The notes: a model not told the origin generated them from the sequence alone. A stretch of 64,000 nt of DNA from Janthinobacterium sp. J1-1 (GCF_030944405.1 NZ_CP132339.1:2294001-2358000), one strand, 5' to 3'; shown: positions 7,854 through 18,066, counted from the stretch's first letter. A program made the numbers and translations.

Positions 7854-10256
7854 TCAGAGCTGGCCGCGCAGGGTCAGGGTGGCGTTACGCGGCTCGCCGT
7901 AAAAGTTGGAGCCATAGGCGGCCCATACGCGCTGGTAGTATTTTTTGTCGAACAGGTTGTTGACTGTCAGCGACAGATCGAGTTTCGGGCCCAGGCGGTA
8001 GCCGGCCTGCAGCGCGACCGTGGTGACCGGCGCCTGCTCGAATTTCACCGGACCGTTCAGGCGGTACATGCTGCTGACGCTGCGCACGCCGCCGCCCACG
8101 CTGACCTTGTCGAGTGCGCCGGCCAGCCGGTATTTGCTCCACAGGTTGAGATGATGGCGCGGTGCGATAAAGGTGTACAGCTGAGCCTTCTGGTCGGCGC
8201 TGCCTTCCAGCGTGCGCGTGCTGGTGTAGGAATAGCCGGCCGTCAGGTCCCAGCCGGGCACGGGGCTGCCGCTCAGTTCCGTTTCCACGCCCTGGCTGCG
8301 CATCTTGCCGGCGCCGATGGAAAACAGCGGATTGGCCGGATCGGGCATGACGCGGTTTTCATCTTCCATGCGAAACAGGGCCGCATGCGCGTTGGCGCGC
8401 TGCTCGAACAGTTCGGCTTTCAGGCCCAGTTCGAATTGCTGTCCCTTGCGCGGCTTGAGCGTCTGGCCGGCCGCATCCGTGGTCGACTGCGGCGAGAAGA
8501 TGCGCGTGTAGCTGCCGTAGGCCGACACCTGTCTGTCGAGTTCATAGACCAGCCCCGCATAGGGCGTCAGCTTGGCGTTGATCTTGTTGCTGACATCGGT
8601 GAACTGGTTGAAATAGGCATTGCGGTTGACAGTATGGTTGTCCCAGTGGGTCACGCGCGCGCCCAGGTTGACGGCCAGCCTGTCGCTGGCCTGCAGGCGC
8701 GTGCGTGCGTACAGTCCCAGCTGTTTCGTGCGATTGTCATTGCCGTTTGAAAAAACGTAGCCGGGCTGGGGCAGATTGTTGTCCGGATTAAAAATATTGA
8801 TCGGCGCCGTGTCGCCGCCGCCATACTGGAAGTTCTTGTGCACCTGCCGGTAGTCCGCACCCACCACCAATTCGTGCCGGTGGCCAAAGGCGTCGAAAGG
8901 CGTGGCCACGTAGGCGTCGGCGCCTTGCGTGGTCCAGTGGCTGCGATAGCTCCAGCTGACCAGGCAGCTGTCGCCGGTGACGGGATCGGCCGAGCAGTCG
9001 GACCAGCCGAAGTGGCGCGACGGTTCATCCTGCTCGCGGTACATGGCGCTGAGCCTGAACTGGCCGCCATTGGCCAGTTTATGGTCCAGCTCGGCAAAGT
9101 ATTCGGTGACTTTTTCCGTGATGTGGTTCCAGCCCGGATCGAGGTAGGTCGAGCGCGGCACGTCGAGCAGGCGGCCGTCTTCGTAGGCGGGCAAGCCGAA
9201 GGCGGGGCGGCCCTTGTATTGCTGGTAGGTGATGCCGCCGGTCAGCACGGTGCCCGGCGCCATGTCGACGGCGACGGTGCCGTACAGCAGCGGTTTTTCC
9301 GCGTACACGTGGTCGACAAACGAGCGCCGGTGCTCGTGGGCGGCCACCAGGCGGCCACGCACCTTGCCGTCGGCCGTCAATGGCCCTGTCACGTCGGCTT
9401 CCGCGTAATAGCGGTCCCAGGAGCCGGCGCTGAGCACGCCGCTGGCGGTAAAGGTGTCGCGCGCGCGTTTGCGCACCAGGTTGATGGTGCCGCCCGGATC
9501 GCCGGCGCCCTGGAACAGGCCGGCCGGCCCGCGCAATACTTCCACGCGGTCATAGATGGCCAGGCCGAAGCCGGCCGACAGGTCGTTGCCGGTGCTGGCC
9601 GGCGTCATCACGCCATCGACCTGCACCGAGTCGAGCGCGTAGCCACGCGAATAGAAATTGCCGTGGTTGCCGCCGGTGCTGCTCGCTTCGACCGTGATGC
9701 CGGTCACGCCGCGCATGGCGTCGTCCAGGCTCAGCAGGTTCTGGTCGTTCAATTGCTGGCGCGTCAGTACCGATACCGACTGGGGAATTTCGCGCAGCGT
9801 TTGCCGGCCCTTGCCGATGCTGACCGCGTGCGCCCTGTACGATGCTGTCTGCTCGCTGTCGGCACCCGCATCCGCGCTGGCGCTGACGGTGATTTCGGCC
9901 AGGGTGGCGACCTTGCCCGACACGGCGGGCGCCGGTTTGATGATGACGGCATTGCCATCGATGGCGGCCACCAGGCCGCTGCCGGCCAGCAAACGCTCGA
10001 GTCCCTCCTGCAGACTGTAGACGCCGCCGATGGCGGGAGCCGTCTTGCCGGCCACCAGTTCTGGCGCGAACAGCAACTGCACGCCGGCCTGGCGCGCCAG
10101 TTCATTCAGGGCCTGGCCCAGCGGCTGCACGGCGATGGCCAGCCTGACGGTCGGCAGCGCCTGCGCCTGTGCGACGCTGGCGGTGCCCAGCGCCAGCATG
10201 GCGGCCAGGGCGAATGGCAGGGGATTGAGGGAAAGTGTGAAAGTCGGGTGCCACAT
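7854..10256 (-). CDS. TonB-dependent siderophore receptor with N-terminal signalling domain
   Basis: Outer-membrane ferric-siderophore receptor of 800 residues. Signal peptide to about residue 32 (SVAQA-QA), STN signalling domain about 38-110, plug about 150-260 (REIPQSVSVLTRQQL, YDRVEVLRGPAGLFQG), barrel after that. It shares architecture with the 589 receptor but is clearly a different paralogue. The C-terminus is GQL, so it does not end in the aromatic residue typical of outer-membrane barrels. GGAGAA lies 8 bases before the ATG. It is the third gene of a sigma factor-FecR-receptor unit; the upstream FecR at 10343 is intact, so signalling should be functional. Ligand unknown. Confidence 0.93.
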   Translation of the reverse strand: MWHPTFTLSLNPLPFALAAMLALGTASVAQAQALPTVRLAIAVQPLGQALNELARQAGVQLLFAPELVAGKTAPAIGGVYSLQEGLERLLAGSGLVAAIDGNAVIIKPAPAVSGKVATLAEITVSASADAGADSEQTASYRAHAVSIGKGRQTLREIPQSVSVLTRQQLNDQNLLSLDDAMRGVTGITVEASSTGGNHGNFYSRGYALDSVQVDGVMTPASTGNDLSAGFGLAIYDRVEVLRGPAGLFQGAGDPGGTINLVRKRARDTFTASGVLSAGSWDRYYAEADVTGPLTADGKVRGRLVAAHEHRRSFVDHVYAEKPLLYGTVAVDMAPGTVLTGGITYQQYKGRPAFGLPAYEDGRLLDVPRSTYLDPGWNHITEKVTEYFAELDHKLANGGQFRLSAMYREQDEPSRHFGWSDCSADPVTGDSCLVSWSYRSHWTTQGADAYVATPFDAFGHRHELVVGADYRQVHKNFQYGGGDTAPINIFNPDNNLPQPGYVFSNGNDNRTKQLGLYARTRLQASDRLAVNLGARVTHWDNHTVNRNAYFNQFTDVSNKINAKLTPYAGLVYELDRQVSAYGSYTRIFSPQSTTDAAGQTLKPRKGQQFELGLKAELFEQRANAHAALFRMEDENRVMPDPANPLFSIGAGKMRSQGVETELSGSPVPGWDLTAGYSYTSTRTLEGSADQKAQLYTFIAPRHHLNLWSKYRLAGALDKVSVGGGVRSVSSMYRLNGPVKFEQAPVTTVALQAGYRLGPKLDLSLTVNNLFDKKYYQRVWAAYGSNFYGEPRNATLTLRGQL

Positions 10257-10342
10257 GCTGCGTTCTCCAGGTTAATGAGTATTGCGTGCTGATTAACGAG
10301 GTATACGCAGCAGCGGTAGCAATCCTCACCTGCGAATGCGAA

Positions 10343-11410
10343 TTATTTTGATTTATTTTCAGCCAGGCGGATTTCGCGTATTTTTCCCTGTTGCACCAGG
10401 GTCACCGGCAGCAACTGGGGCAGGGCGCCGGCAAAGCCATCGAGGCGTTGCAAGGTAAAACTGCCGCCTATGCGCAGGCGCGCGACGGCCGGATCGCGTA
10501 TCACCAGTCCGCTGTCGCCATAGCGATCGAACTCGGCCAGGGCCTGGCCCAGCGGCACATTGTCGAAGGTAATCCTGCCTTCGCGCCAGGCGGCCACGCT
10601 GCCGGGGGGCAGGCTGGCCACGCTCGACAGCCTGCCGGTGGCATCGGCCGTCACGCCCTGGCCGGCCGCCAGGTCCACGCGGGCCTGCCGCGCGCCGGCC
10701 ACGCGCACATGGCCATGCTGCACGGCCACGCCCAGCTGGCCGTCGTGGGCGAGGGTATTGCGCACCGAAAACTGCGTCCCTACCACCGTGACGCGCAAGG
10801 GGCCGCTGACGACGTCGAAAGGCTGGCCTTGCCTGGCCTGTACCGTGAACAGGGCCGCACCCTGCAACAGTTGCACTTCGCGCCGCTGGCGGTACAGGGC
10901 AACCTGAACGCGCGTGGCCGTGTCGAGTTGCAAACGGCTGCCGTCAGGCAGGTCGATGGCCAGCTGCTGGCCCCGCTGCGTGGCATAGCTTGCGCTGAAA
11001 ATGGCTTGCTGCTGCCACCAGTGGTAACCGCCCGTGCCGACGCCGAGCGCCAGCATGGCCGCCGCCGCATAAGGCAGTGCGCGCAGCCAGTGGCGGCGCG
11101 CGCGCACGGCTGGCATGGCCGCTGGCGTGGTCCAGCGGGCGGCCACGTCGGCGGGGATGGTGCGCATGGCCCGCGCCGTGTCCTGCAGCGCGGCATACGC
11201 ACGCGCATGGCCGGCATCCTGGGCCAGCCAGGCATCGAAGGCGGCCTGTTGCCGCGCATCGAGCTGGCCGCGCCGGTTGAACCAGCTGGCGGCCGCCAGC
11301 GCCACCGGATCTTGCGTGGCGGCAAAGCGTTCGTACTCGCGCAACTCCGCCTGCTCCTGGACGGAAGGGCCGAAGTCGTGGCGGGGCGGTGGCGTGGTCA
11401 TGGACGGCAT
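10343..11410 (-). CDS. FecR-type transmembrane regulator of the ECF sigma factor
   Basis: 355-residue FecR protein that couples the receptor at 7854 to the sigma factor at 11410. The cytoplasmic DUF4880 domain is about 30-85 (AAASWFNRRGQL, FDAWLAQDAGHARAYAAL). One transmembrane helix is about 111-131. The periplasmic FecR domain is about 143-235 (LPDGSRLQLDTAT, VVGTQFSVRN), and a DUF4974-like C-terminal domain is about 280-350. The start overlaps the sigma stop as TAATG. Sequence and length are normal, which makes it a useful comparison for the broken copy at 3129. Confidence 0.9.
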   Translation of the reverse strand: MPSMTTPPPRHDFGPSVQEQAELREYERFAATQDPVALAAASWFNRRGQLDARQQAAFDAWLAQDAGHARAYAALQDTARAMRTIPADVAARWTTPAAMPAVRARRHWLRALPYAAAAMLALGVGTGGYHWWQQQAIFSASYATQRGQQLAIDLPDGSRLQLDTATRVQVALYRQRREVQLLQGAALFTVQARQGQPFDVVSGPLRVTVVGTQFSVRNTLAHDGQLGVAVQHGHVRVAGARQARVDLAAGQGVTADATGRLSSVASLPPGSVAAWREGRITFDNVPLGQALAEFDRYGDSGLVIRDPAVARLRIGGSFTLQRLDGFAGALPQLLPVTLVQQGKIREIRLAENKSK

Positions 11411-11958
11411 TATGCGGATTCCCGCAGCGATTGCAATTGCGCCTGGCAACTGAGCAGGCCGCGCGCGATATGTTTTTCCACCATGCTCACGGAAATGCCC
11501 ATGCGCGCGGCGATCTGCGCCTGCGGCAGTTCCTCGAACAGATGCAGCACCAGCGCTTCGCGGCAGCGCGGCGGCAGGGCGTCGATGGCGGCCACGCAGG
11601 CTTGCCAGTCCTGGCTGTCCGCCAGCGCCTGTTCCGGTTGCAAATGCAGGGGCGCGGCCGGGTGTTCGCCTTCGGGCAAGGTCTCGAGCTCCTCATGCTG
11701 GCGCACGCTGGCGCGGCGGTGATTGTCGATGATCAGGTTGCGAGCCGTGCGATACAGCAGCGCCCGTGGTTCGCGCTCATCCCCTTCGTGCGGCGCATGC
11801 CTGTCCTGCGCGCCGAGTACGCGCGCATAGCTTTCCTGCACCAGGTCGGCAGCCTGCTCGCGGTTGCGCAGGCTGCGCCAGCAGAAATTGAGCAGTTCTT
11901 GGTAATAGCGAGCAACCACGGCATCCGATGAAAAAATCTGCAGCCCGGTGCGCCGCAT
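11410..11958 (-). CDS. ECF RNA polymerase sigma factor, FecI type
   Basis: Sigma factor of 182 residues. Region 2 shows YYQELLNFCWRSL, then AADLVQESYARVL and ARNLIIDNHRR; region 4 shows LPPRCREALVLHL and AQIAARMGISVSMVEKHI. It should direct transcription of the fecR-receptor unit. The start is uncertain: the first in-frame ATG (11958) directly abuts the Fur-like box and has no Shine-Dalgarno sequence. A GTG near residue 15, just before the conserved YYQELL, is an alternative. Coupled to fecR by TAATG. Confidence 0.9.
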   Translation of the reverse strand: MRRTGLQIFSSDAVVARYYQELLNFCWRSLRNREQAADLVQESYARVLGAQDRHAPHEGDEREPRALLYRTARNLIIDNHRRASVRQHEELETLPEGEHPAAPLHLQPEQALADSQDWQACVAAIDALPPRCREALVLHLFEELPQAQIAARMGISVSMVEKHIARGLLSCQAQLQSLRESA

Positions 11959-11975
11959 ATGAGAATGATTCTCAT
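11959..11975 (-). promoter_or_regulatory. Fur box, perfect 8-1-8 inverted repeat
   Basis: ATGAGAAT-G-ATTCTCAT is a perfect inverted repeat matching Fur sites. A TATAAT (-10 like, minus strand, 11979-11974) overlaps its outer edge, so bound Fur would block RNA polymerase. It controls the sigma factor gene at 11410 and, through it, the right iron island. Confidence 0.85.
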
Positions 11976-12087
11976 TATATTGGATCGTGTGATGATACGC
12001 GAGGTCAGTTATGCGCATTGCCGCACCGTGGCAAGCGTACAACGCTTTGCCAGCTTCTCCGCATGCGCTACCATCACCGGTTATTAA

Positions 12088-13728
<1,641 letters not shown>

Positions 13729-13736
13729 AAAAAGGC

Positions 13737-13748
13737 GCCCGGAAGGGC
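13737..13748. repeat. Left target-site duplication of the IS element
   Basis: GCCCGGAAGGGC, repeated exactly at 15174-15185. The 12-bp size fits the 9-13 bp range of the IS4 family. It is itself a 4-bp stem with a GGAA loop, the heart of the interrupted terminator. Confidence 0.9.
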
Positions 13749-13761
13749 TAATGCCGTTCAG

Positions 13762-15093
13762 TTAAGCAGGTTTTCGTAGAACGCGCGTGGCATAACGCTT
13801 TGGTTTAGCCTTGACGGCCCGGTCGAATTTTCGATCGGGCCGTTCGTCATTCAAGAGGCTAACCAGCCTTTCGCGCAGATGTTTCATTGACGCAGGCAGC
13901 TTGCCGTACGACCTAGTGACGGCGGCCCAGTGAAGTTCGAACTGGATCAGGTGGAAGGCCCGGATGAAGCTCACTTCGGTCGGTGCGCATTTGACTACCA
14001 AGGCGGCTTTGGCGATCTCCAGTCGGATCAAGTTATAGGCGATCAGGGTGCCCCAGATCTCCTGGTACACGCCATCTACCGTTTTTGAGCGCAGGGTAAG
14101 CGTGGCGCCAAGCATCGTCTGCTTGAGTTCGCGATAGCTTGTTTCGATGCCCCAGCGACGCTTGTAGCAGTTCTCGATATCGGCATGTTTGTAGCGGCGT
14201 CGGTCGCATAGCGAAGTGAGCAGGACACGCCTTCGCGCTTGTTCATCAACGACGGTAATGGCACGCGCCTCCCAAAACTCCGGCAATTGTGCACACTTGG
14301 CACGCGCCTGCGGTGACACGCGCATGCGCACTGTGAAGTCGTCGCCATCCTCAGTGCCCTCGATCACTTCCCAGCGTGTATTCGATTTGGCAGGGATGAC
14401 GAAGTGGCGCTCACTTCCGCCTCGGGTTAGCGCGCACAGAATTTCAGCTGAGAGAAATCCGCGATCGAAGACGGTCAGCGAATCGTTGGGTATGCCATCG
14501 ATCAGCCTTTTGGCGTACAGCATTTCGTTCGTGCCGTAAGGCCCAAACGCAGCGCTGTGAACAAGATGGGTTGACAACGCAGTGACGGTCACCCCGCGTA
14601 CCTGAGGGTAGCTCGCGATGGCGCCACTGGAATAATTTTGTGCGCCGAAGTGTTCACGGGTCTCGTCATTGTCATGGGTCCGCAAAGTGGTCCCATCCAT
14701 TGCAAAAAGTACCAATCCTTTGAACAGATACGAGCGACGATCCTGGCCGCACCAATGCTGTGCTGAGTGGTCGAACAGCCACTTCAACGGATCTGAGCCG
14801 AGGCGCTGGCGCGCCTGGGCAGCCGCGCTCTTGCTGACAAAAGGAGTCTGTGCATCTGGAACGGCCAAGCCGAGATCATCGAGGACCTCACTAATGGACT
14901 TGTGGCGATATAGTGCCAATGCCACCATCAGCCAGACTACCTGTTCGGCCGGTAGGCGACGATGGCGGATGCTCATTGCATCAGTATGCTGCACGGCTTG
15001 ATCAATCCACTCGACCGGCAAGTGTTCGCCCAGCCGGCGCCAGTCAGGTGCTTCAAGGTGGTTAGCAAGGAAGTGGAGAGTATCGTTGAGCAT
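13762..15093 (-). CDS. IS4-family DDE transposase
   Basis: 443-residue transposase. The catalytic triad fits DDE: Asp133 in AMDGTTL, Asp210 in VFDRGFL, Glu317 in the exact IS4 signature Y-x2-R-x3-E-x6-K (YKRRWGIETSYRELK). An N-terminal transposase-associated domain covers about 1-115. Codon use is visibly less GC-biased than in neighbouring genes, consistent with a transferred element. No frameshift or internal stop, so probably active. Confidence 0.93.
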   Translation of the reverse strand: MLNDTLHFLANHLEAPDWRRLGEHLPVEWIDQAVQHTDAMSIRHRRLPAEQVVWLMVALALYRHKSISEVLDDLGLAVPDAQTPFVSKSAAAQARQRLGSDPLKWLFDHSAQHWCGQDRRSYLFKGLVLFAMDGTTLRTHDNDETREHFGAQNYSSGAIASYPQVRGVTVTALSTHLVHSAAFGPYGTNEMLYAKRLIDGIPNDSLTVFDRGFLSAEILCALTRGGSERHFVIPAKSNTRWEVIEGTEDGDDFTVRMRVSPQARAKCAQLPEFWEARAITVVDEQARRRVLLTSLCDRRRYKHADIENCYKRRWGIETSYRELKQTMLGATLTLRSKTVDGVYQEIWGTLIAYNLIRLEIAKAALVVKCAPTEVSFIRAFHLIQFELHWAAVTRSYGKLPASMKHLRERLVSLLNDERPDRKFDRAVKAKPKRYATRVLRKPA

Positions 15094-15142
15094 AGCCAGG
15101 CAGGTTAACAGCAGACCCTGACGTTTACAAGCCCAAAATAAA

Positions 15143-15172
15143 AATGCCGTTCAGTCTTAACTGAACGGCATT
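15143..15172. repeat. Inverted copy of the IS end next to the right terminal repeat
   Basis: AATGCCGTTCAG (15143-15154) faces CTGAACGGCATT (15161-15172) across 6 bases. The outer 12 bases of the IS thus occur twice in opposite orientation at this end only, forming a hairpin upstream of the transposase start. Confidence 0.85.
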
Positions 15173-15173
15173 A

Positions 15174-15185
15174 GCCCGGAAGGGC
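15174..15185. repeat. Right target-site duplication of the IS element
   Basis: GCCCGGAAGGGC, identical to 13737-13748. The T run that followed the original hairpin on the plus strand now lies to its right (GCCTTTT), separated from pgm by the whole element. Confidence 0.9.
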
Positions 15186-15216
15186 GCCTTTTCATTTCAA
15201 GGGCTTGCGTGCTTGA

Positions 15217-16791
15217 TTACGCCTTGCCCGGCACCACCGCCTGGCGGTAGTTGTCGACCATCTTGTAGCGCTTCGCATACAGGCCGAAGGCCAGCATGGC
15301 CACCGCGGCAAAGGCGGCAAAGAAGAACATCTGGAAGGCCGTGACGCTGATGCCGCTCTCGGCGATCTTGCCGATCACGCCTTCGTTCATCACGCTGCGG
15401 TTGACGATCAGCACCCACAGGTTGCCCACCGTGGTCGACAGGTTCCAGAAGCTCATGATGGCGCCCTTCATCGACACGGGCGCCTGGCTGTAGGCAAATT
15501 CCAGGCCGGTGGCCGAGACCAGCACTTCGCCGAAGGTCAGCAGCGCATACGGCAGGATCTGCCACATGATGGAGACGGCGCTGCCGCTGTCCAGGGCCAG
15601 TTGCAGCAGGCCGATGACGATCCAGGCCAGCGAGGAAAAGCCGATGCCGGCCGTCATGCGGCGCAGGGCCGTCGCTTCCAGGCCGAAGCGGTTCAGCATC
15701 GGGTACAGCACCAGGTTGTTGAACGGGATCAGCAGCATCACCAGCATCGGGTTCAGCGCCTGCATTTGCGCCGGCAGGAACCAGCTCGGTTTTTCCATGG
15801 TGTTGGCCTGCACGATCCAGGTCGAGGCTTTCTGGTCGAACAGCGAGAAGAACGGCGTGACCAGCGCAAAGATGACGAGGATGCGCAGCACGGCGCGCAC
15901 GCCTTCGACGGCTTCGTCCGGGTGGATGCCGCGTGCGCGTTCCAGCTGCATCGCCGTGCCGATGCTGCCGAAAGCCAGCAGCAATACCAGCGCGGTACAG
16001 GCCGAGATCACGAAGCCCCATTCAGGGATGCTGTAGAACGCATACAGGGCGCCGATCACGCCGACATAGGCGACATACAGGCCGGGGCGCGAACCGCCTT
16101 CGACACGGGCCAGCAGGGCGGTGCGGGCGACGCGGGTGAACGAATCGGGATTCGGCGGCGCCGGCGGCACGTGCACGTATTTCTTGGCACCCATCCAGAA
16201 GACGACGGTGGCGGCCAGCATCATGATGCCGGGAATGCCGAAGGCGATCGACGGACCGTAGTCGCGCAGGAACATCGGCATCAGCAAGGACGCGAAGAAA
16301 GAGCCGAAGTTGATGATCCAGTAGAACAGGTCGAACACCAGCTTGGCCTTGTGCTTGTTGGTCTGGTCGAACTGGTCGCCGACAAACGAGGCCACCAGCG
16401 GCTTGATGCCGCCCGAGCCGAAGGCGATCAGGAACAGGCCGAAATAGAAGCCGTTGACGCTGCTTTCAAAGATGGCCAGGCAGGCATGGCCGGCGCAATA
16501 CACCAGGCTGAGCCAGAAGATGGTGTTGTACTTGCCAAAAAAACGGTCGGCCAGCCAGCCGCCCAGCAGCGGGAAGAAATACACGCCGATGACAAACGTA
16601 TGGAACACATGCTTGGCTTCGCCCGTACGCTGGTCGATCGGTATCATCAGCAGCAAGGTGCTGATCAGGAACGGCGTCAGAATATTGCGCATGCCATAAA
16701 AGCTGAAACGTTCGCAGCCTTCGTTGGCGATAATGTACGGAATCTGCCGCGGCATCTTGCCGGTGGCGGTTTGTGTCTCGGCCGTTGACAT
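15217..16791 (-). CDS. POT-family proton-coupled di/tripeptide transporter
   Basis: Inner-membrane symporter of 524 residues importing small peptides with protons. The family motif EGCERFSFYGM (about 24-34), a variant of ExxERFxYY, and the second signature GSGGIKPLVASFVGDQF (about 125-141) are present. About twelve to fourteen hydrophobic segments follow. GGGAGAG precedes the ATG. Length fits bacterial DtpA-type proteins. Its terminator, shared with pgm, has been split by the IS, so its transcripts may run into the transposase gene, which has the same orientation. Confidence 0.9.
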   Translation of the reverse strand: MSTAETQTATGKMPRQIPYIIANEGCERFSFYGMRNILTPFLISTLLLMIPIDQRTGEAKHVFHTFVIGVYFFPLLGGWLADRFFGKYNTIFWLSLVYCAGHACLAIFESSVNGFYFGLFLIAFGSGGIKPLVASFVGDQFDQTNKHKAKLVFDLFYWIINFGSFFASLLMPMFLRDYGPSIAFGIPGIMMLAATVVFWMGAKKYVHVPPAPPNPDSFTRVARTALLARVEGGSRPGLYVAYVGVIGALYAFYSIPEWGFVISACTALVLLLAFGSIGTAMQLERARGIHPDEAVEGVRAVLRILVIFALVTPFFSLFDQKASTWIVQANTMEKPSWFLPAQMQALNPMLVMLLIPFNNLVLYPMLNRFGLEATALRRMTAGIGFSSLAWIVIGLLQLALDSGSAVSIMWQILPYALLTFGEVLVSATGLEFAYSQAPVSMKGAIMSFWNLSTTVGNLWVLIVNRSVMNEGVIGKIAESGISVTAFQMFFFAAFAAVAMLAFGLYAKRYKMVDNYRQAVVPGKA

Positions 16792-16873
16792 TGGCTCTCC
16801 CAGGTAGTTTTTTTGTAAGCCGCGATGCTAAGGCCTGCCGCGTTTGCTGGCAACAGAAAAAACGGCTTCAGCC

Positions 16874-17440
16874 CTATTTCGCAGGGATTTGTAAGGGTTT
16901 GATTTTCAGAAAGACACTACTTTGTGGCACTTTCGCGGCAGGCACGGCAGGGCGCGGCAGCAGCAATTGCAGGTGCAGCATGCCGTCCTGCGGCGCGGCG
17001 CCATCGAGCACGAAACCGCACGCCAGATACAAGGTCAACGCCGCCTGGTTGTCCTGCGCCACGGCCAGCCGCACTGTGGCCAGCTCCGGGATGGCGCAGG
17101 CGTGTTCGACGGCCGCCTGCACCAACTGCCGGCCCAGTCCCTGGCCGCGCGCCGGCGGCGCCACATACACGCCCCACAGGCTGGCTTTGTCATGCACCAC
17201 CGCGATCGCTTCGCGACGCAGGCCCGCCATGGCGATCAACTGCGCATCATTAAAAATGCCAAATATTATTTGGTTCTGGGTAGGCTGCAGGCGCTGGCGC
17301 ATCTGTGCCATCGGCAAGCTGCTTTCCAGCGCATGCGTGGTGCAAAAGGCGGCCGGCAGTTCGGCGATGCCGGCCAGGCGCAGCGCGCGGTAGGCGGGCG
17401 CGTCGTCGGGGGCGAGGGGGCGGACGGGGAAGGCGGGCAT
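16874..17440 (-). CDS. GNAT-family N-acetyltransferase
   Basis: 188-residue acetyl-CoA-dependent acyltransferase. The acetyl-CoA binding motif A is clear: VYVAPPARGQGLGRQLV (about 91-107). Motif B follows (LAVAQDNQAALTLYLACGF). It starts with the usual N-terminal strand (FPVRPLAPDDAPAYRALR). The C-terminal 20 residues are basic and not conserved-looking. The substrate cannot be predicted. Stands alone between the POT transporter and the PadR unit. Confidence 0.85.
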   Translation of the reverse strand: MPAFPVRPLAPDDAPAYRALRLAGIAELPAAFCTTHALESSLPMAQMRQRLQPTQNQIIFGIFNDAQLIAMAGLRREAIAVVHDKASLWGVYVAPPARGQGLGRQLVQAAVEHACAIPELATVRLAVAQDNQAALTLYLACGFVLDGAAPQDGMLHLQLLLPRPAVPAAKVPQSSVFLKIKPLQIPAK

Positions 17441-17500
17441 GCACCGAGTATCGGGTGTTGCGGCCGGAAAGTAAACCTTGCGATCTGGTCCTTGTTTGCA

Positions 17501-17530
17501 TAAGATATATCTTATTGCGATATATCTTAA
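17501..17530 (+). promoter_or_regulatory. Probable PadR operator, two phased palindromic half-overlapping sites
   Basis: TAAGATATATCTTA (17501-17514) is a perfect 14-bp palindrome. The core GATATATCTTA recurs at 17519-17529, 15 bases further on. It ends only 8 bases before the padR ATG. Position and symmetry suggest autoregulation by the adjacent PadR protein; binding is inferred. Confidence 0.7.
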
Positions 17531-17538
17531 GGAATGCC

Positions 17539-18066
17539 ATGAGCTCTTTGTTCCGCCCCACGCCCTTGCCCCAAGCTGCCCGGCCCGGTGATGACAGCGG
17601 CGCCGGCGCCAGCGCGCGTGGCCCGAAAATGTTTGATTCCGGCACCTTGCGCTATCTGGTGCTGCAACTGATCGCCGACCAGCCGCGCCACGGCTACGAC
17701 ATCATCAAGGCGATCGCCCAGCGCGCCGGCGGCGCGTATGCGCCCAGTCCCGGCGCCATCTATCCGCTGATGCACGGCCTGGTCGGCCAGGGCCATGTTG
17801 CCGTCACGCTGGACGGCAACAAGAAGCTGCACAGCATCACGCCCGAGGGGCAGGCCTTCCTGGACGCCAACCGTGCCTATGTCGACGCCATCGCCGCGCG
17901 CATCGCATCGTCGCCGGAGCAGTGTGACGACCTGCGCCATCTGATGCATGAACTCAAGACGATGGTGATCGCGCGCGCGCATGCGGGCGAGCCGGGGCAG
18001 GCCAGGCTGGACGCCATCCGCGCCATCTTGCGCCAGGCGCGGCGCGATATCGAGGAGCTGGCATGA
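17539..18066 (+). CDS. PadR-family transcriptional regulator
   Basis: 175-residue repressor. The winged helix spans about 32-105: TLRYLVLQLIADQPRHGYDIIKAI, then the typical PSPGAIYPLMHGLVGQGHV recognition region and a wing ending in ITPEGQAFL. The C-terminal helix (about 115-175) serves for dimerisation. It overlaps the downstream transporter gene by ATGA, so both are one operon, presumably derepressed by a transported compound. The ATG at 17539 was chosen because the longer in-frame opening would cover the operator-like repeats. Confidence 0.88.
   Translation: MSSLFRPTPLPQAARPGDDSGAGASARGPKMFDSGTLRYLVLQLIADQPRHGYDIIKAIAQRAGGAYAPSPGAIYPLMHGLVGQGHVAVTLDGNKKLHSITPEGQAFLDANRAYVDAIAARIASSPEQCDDLRHLMHELKTMVIARAHAGEPGQARLDAIRAILRQARRDIEELA

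Larger units (their letters stand above)
13749..15173 (-). mobile_element. IS4-family insertion sequence, 1425 bp, intact
   Basis: It is bounded by 18-bp perfect terminal inverted repeats, TAATGCCGTTCAGTTAAG at 13749-13766 and its complement at 15156-15173, and flanked by the 12-bp direct duplication. It holds one complete transposase gene whose TAA stop lies inside the left inverted repeat. Rejoining the flanks recreates a symmetric hairpin, AAGGCGCCC-GGAA-GGGCGCCTT, with A and T runs. The element therefore sits exactly in a bidirectional terminator between pgm and the peptide transporter. Perfect ends and duplication indicate a recent insertion. Confidence 0.93.
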
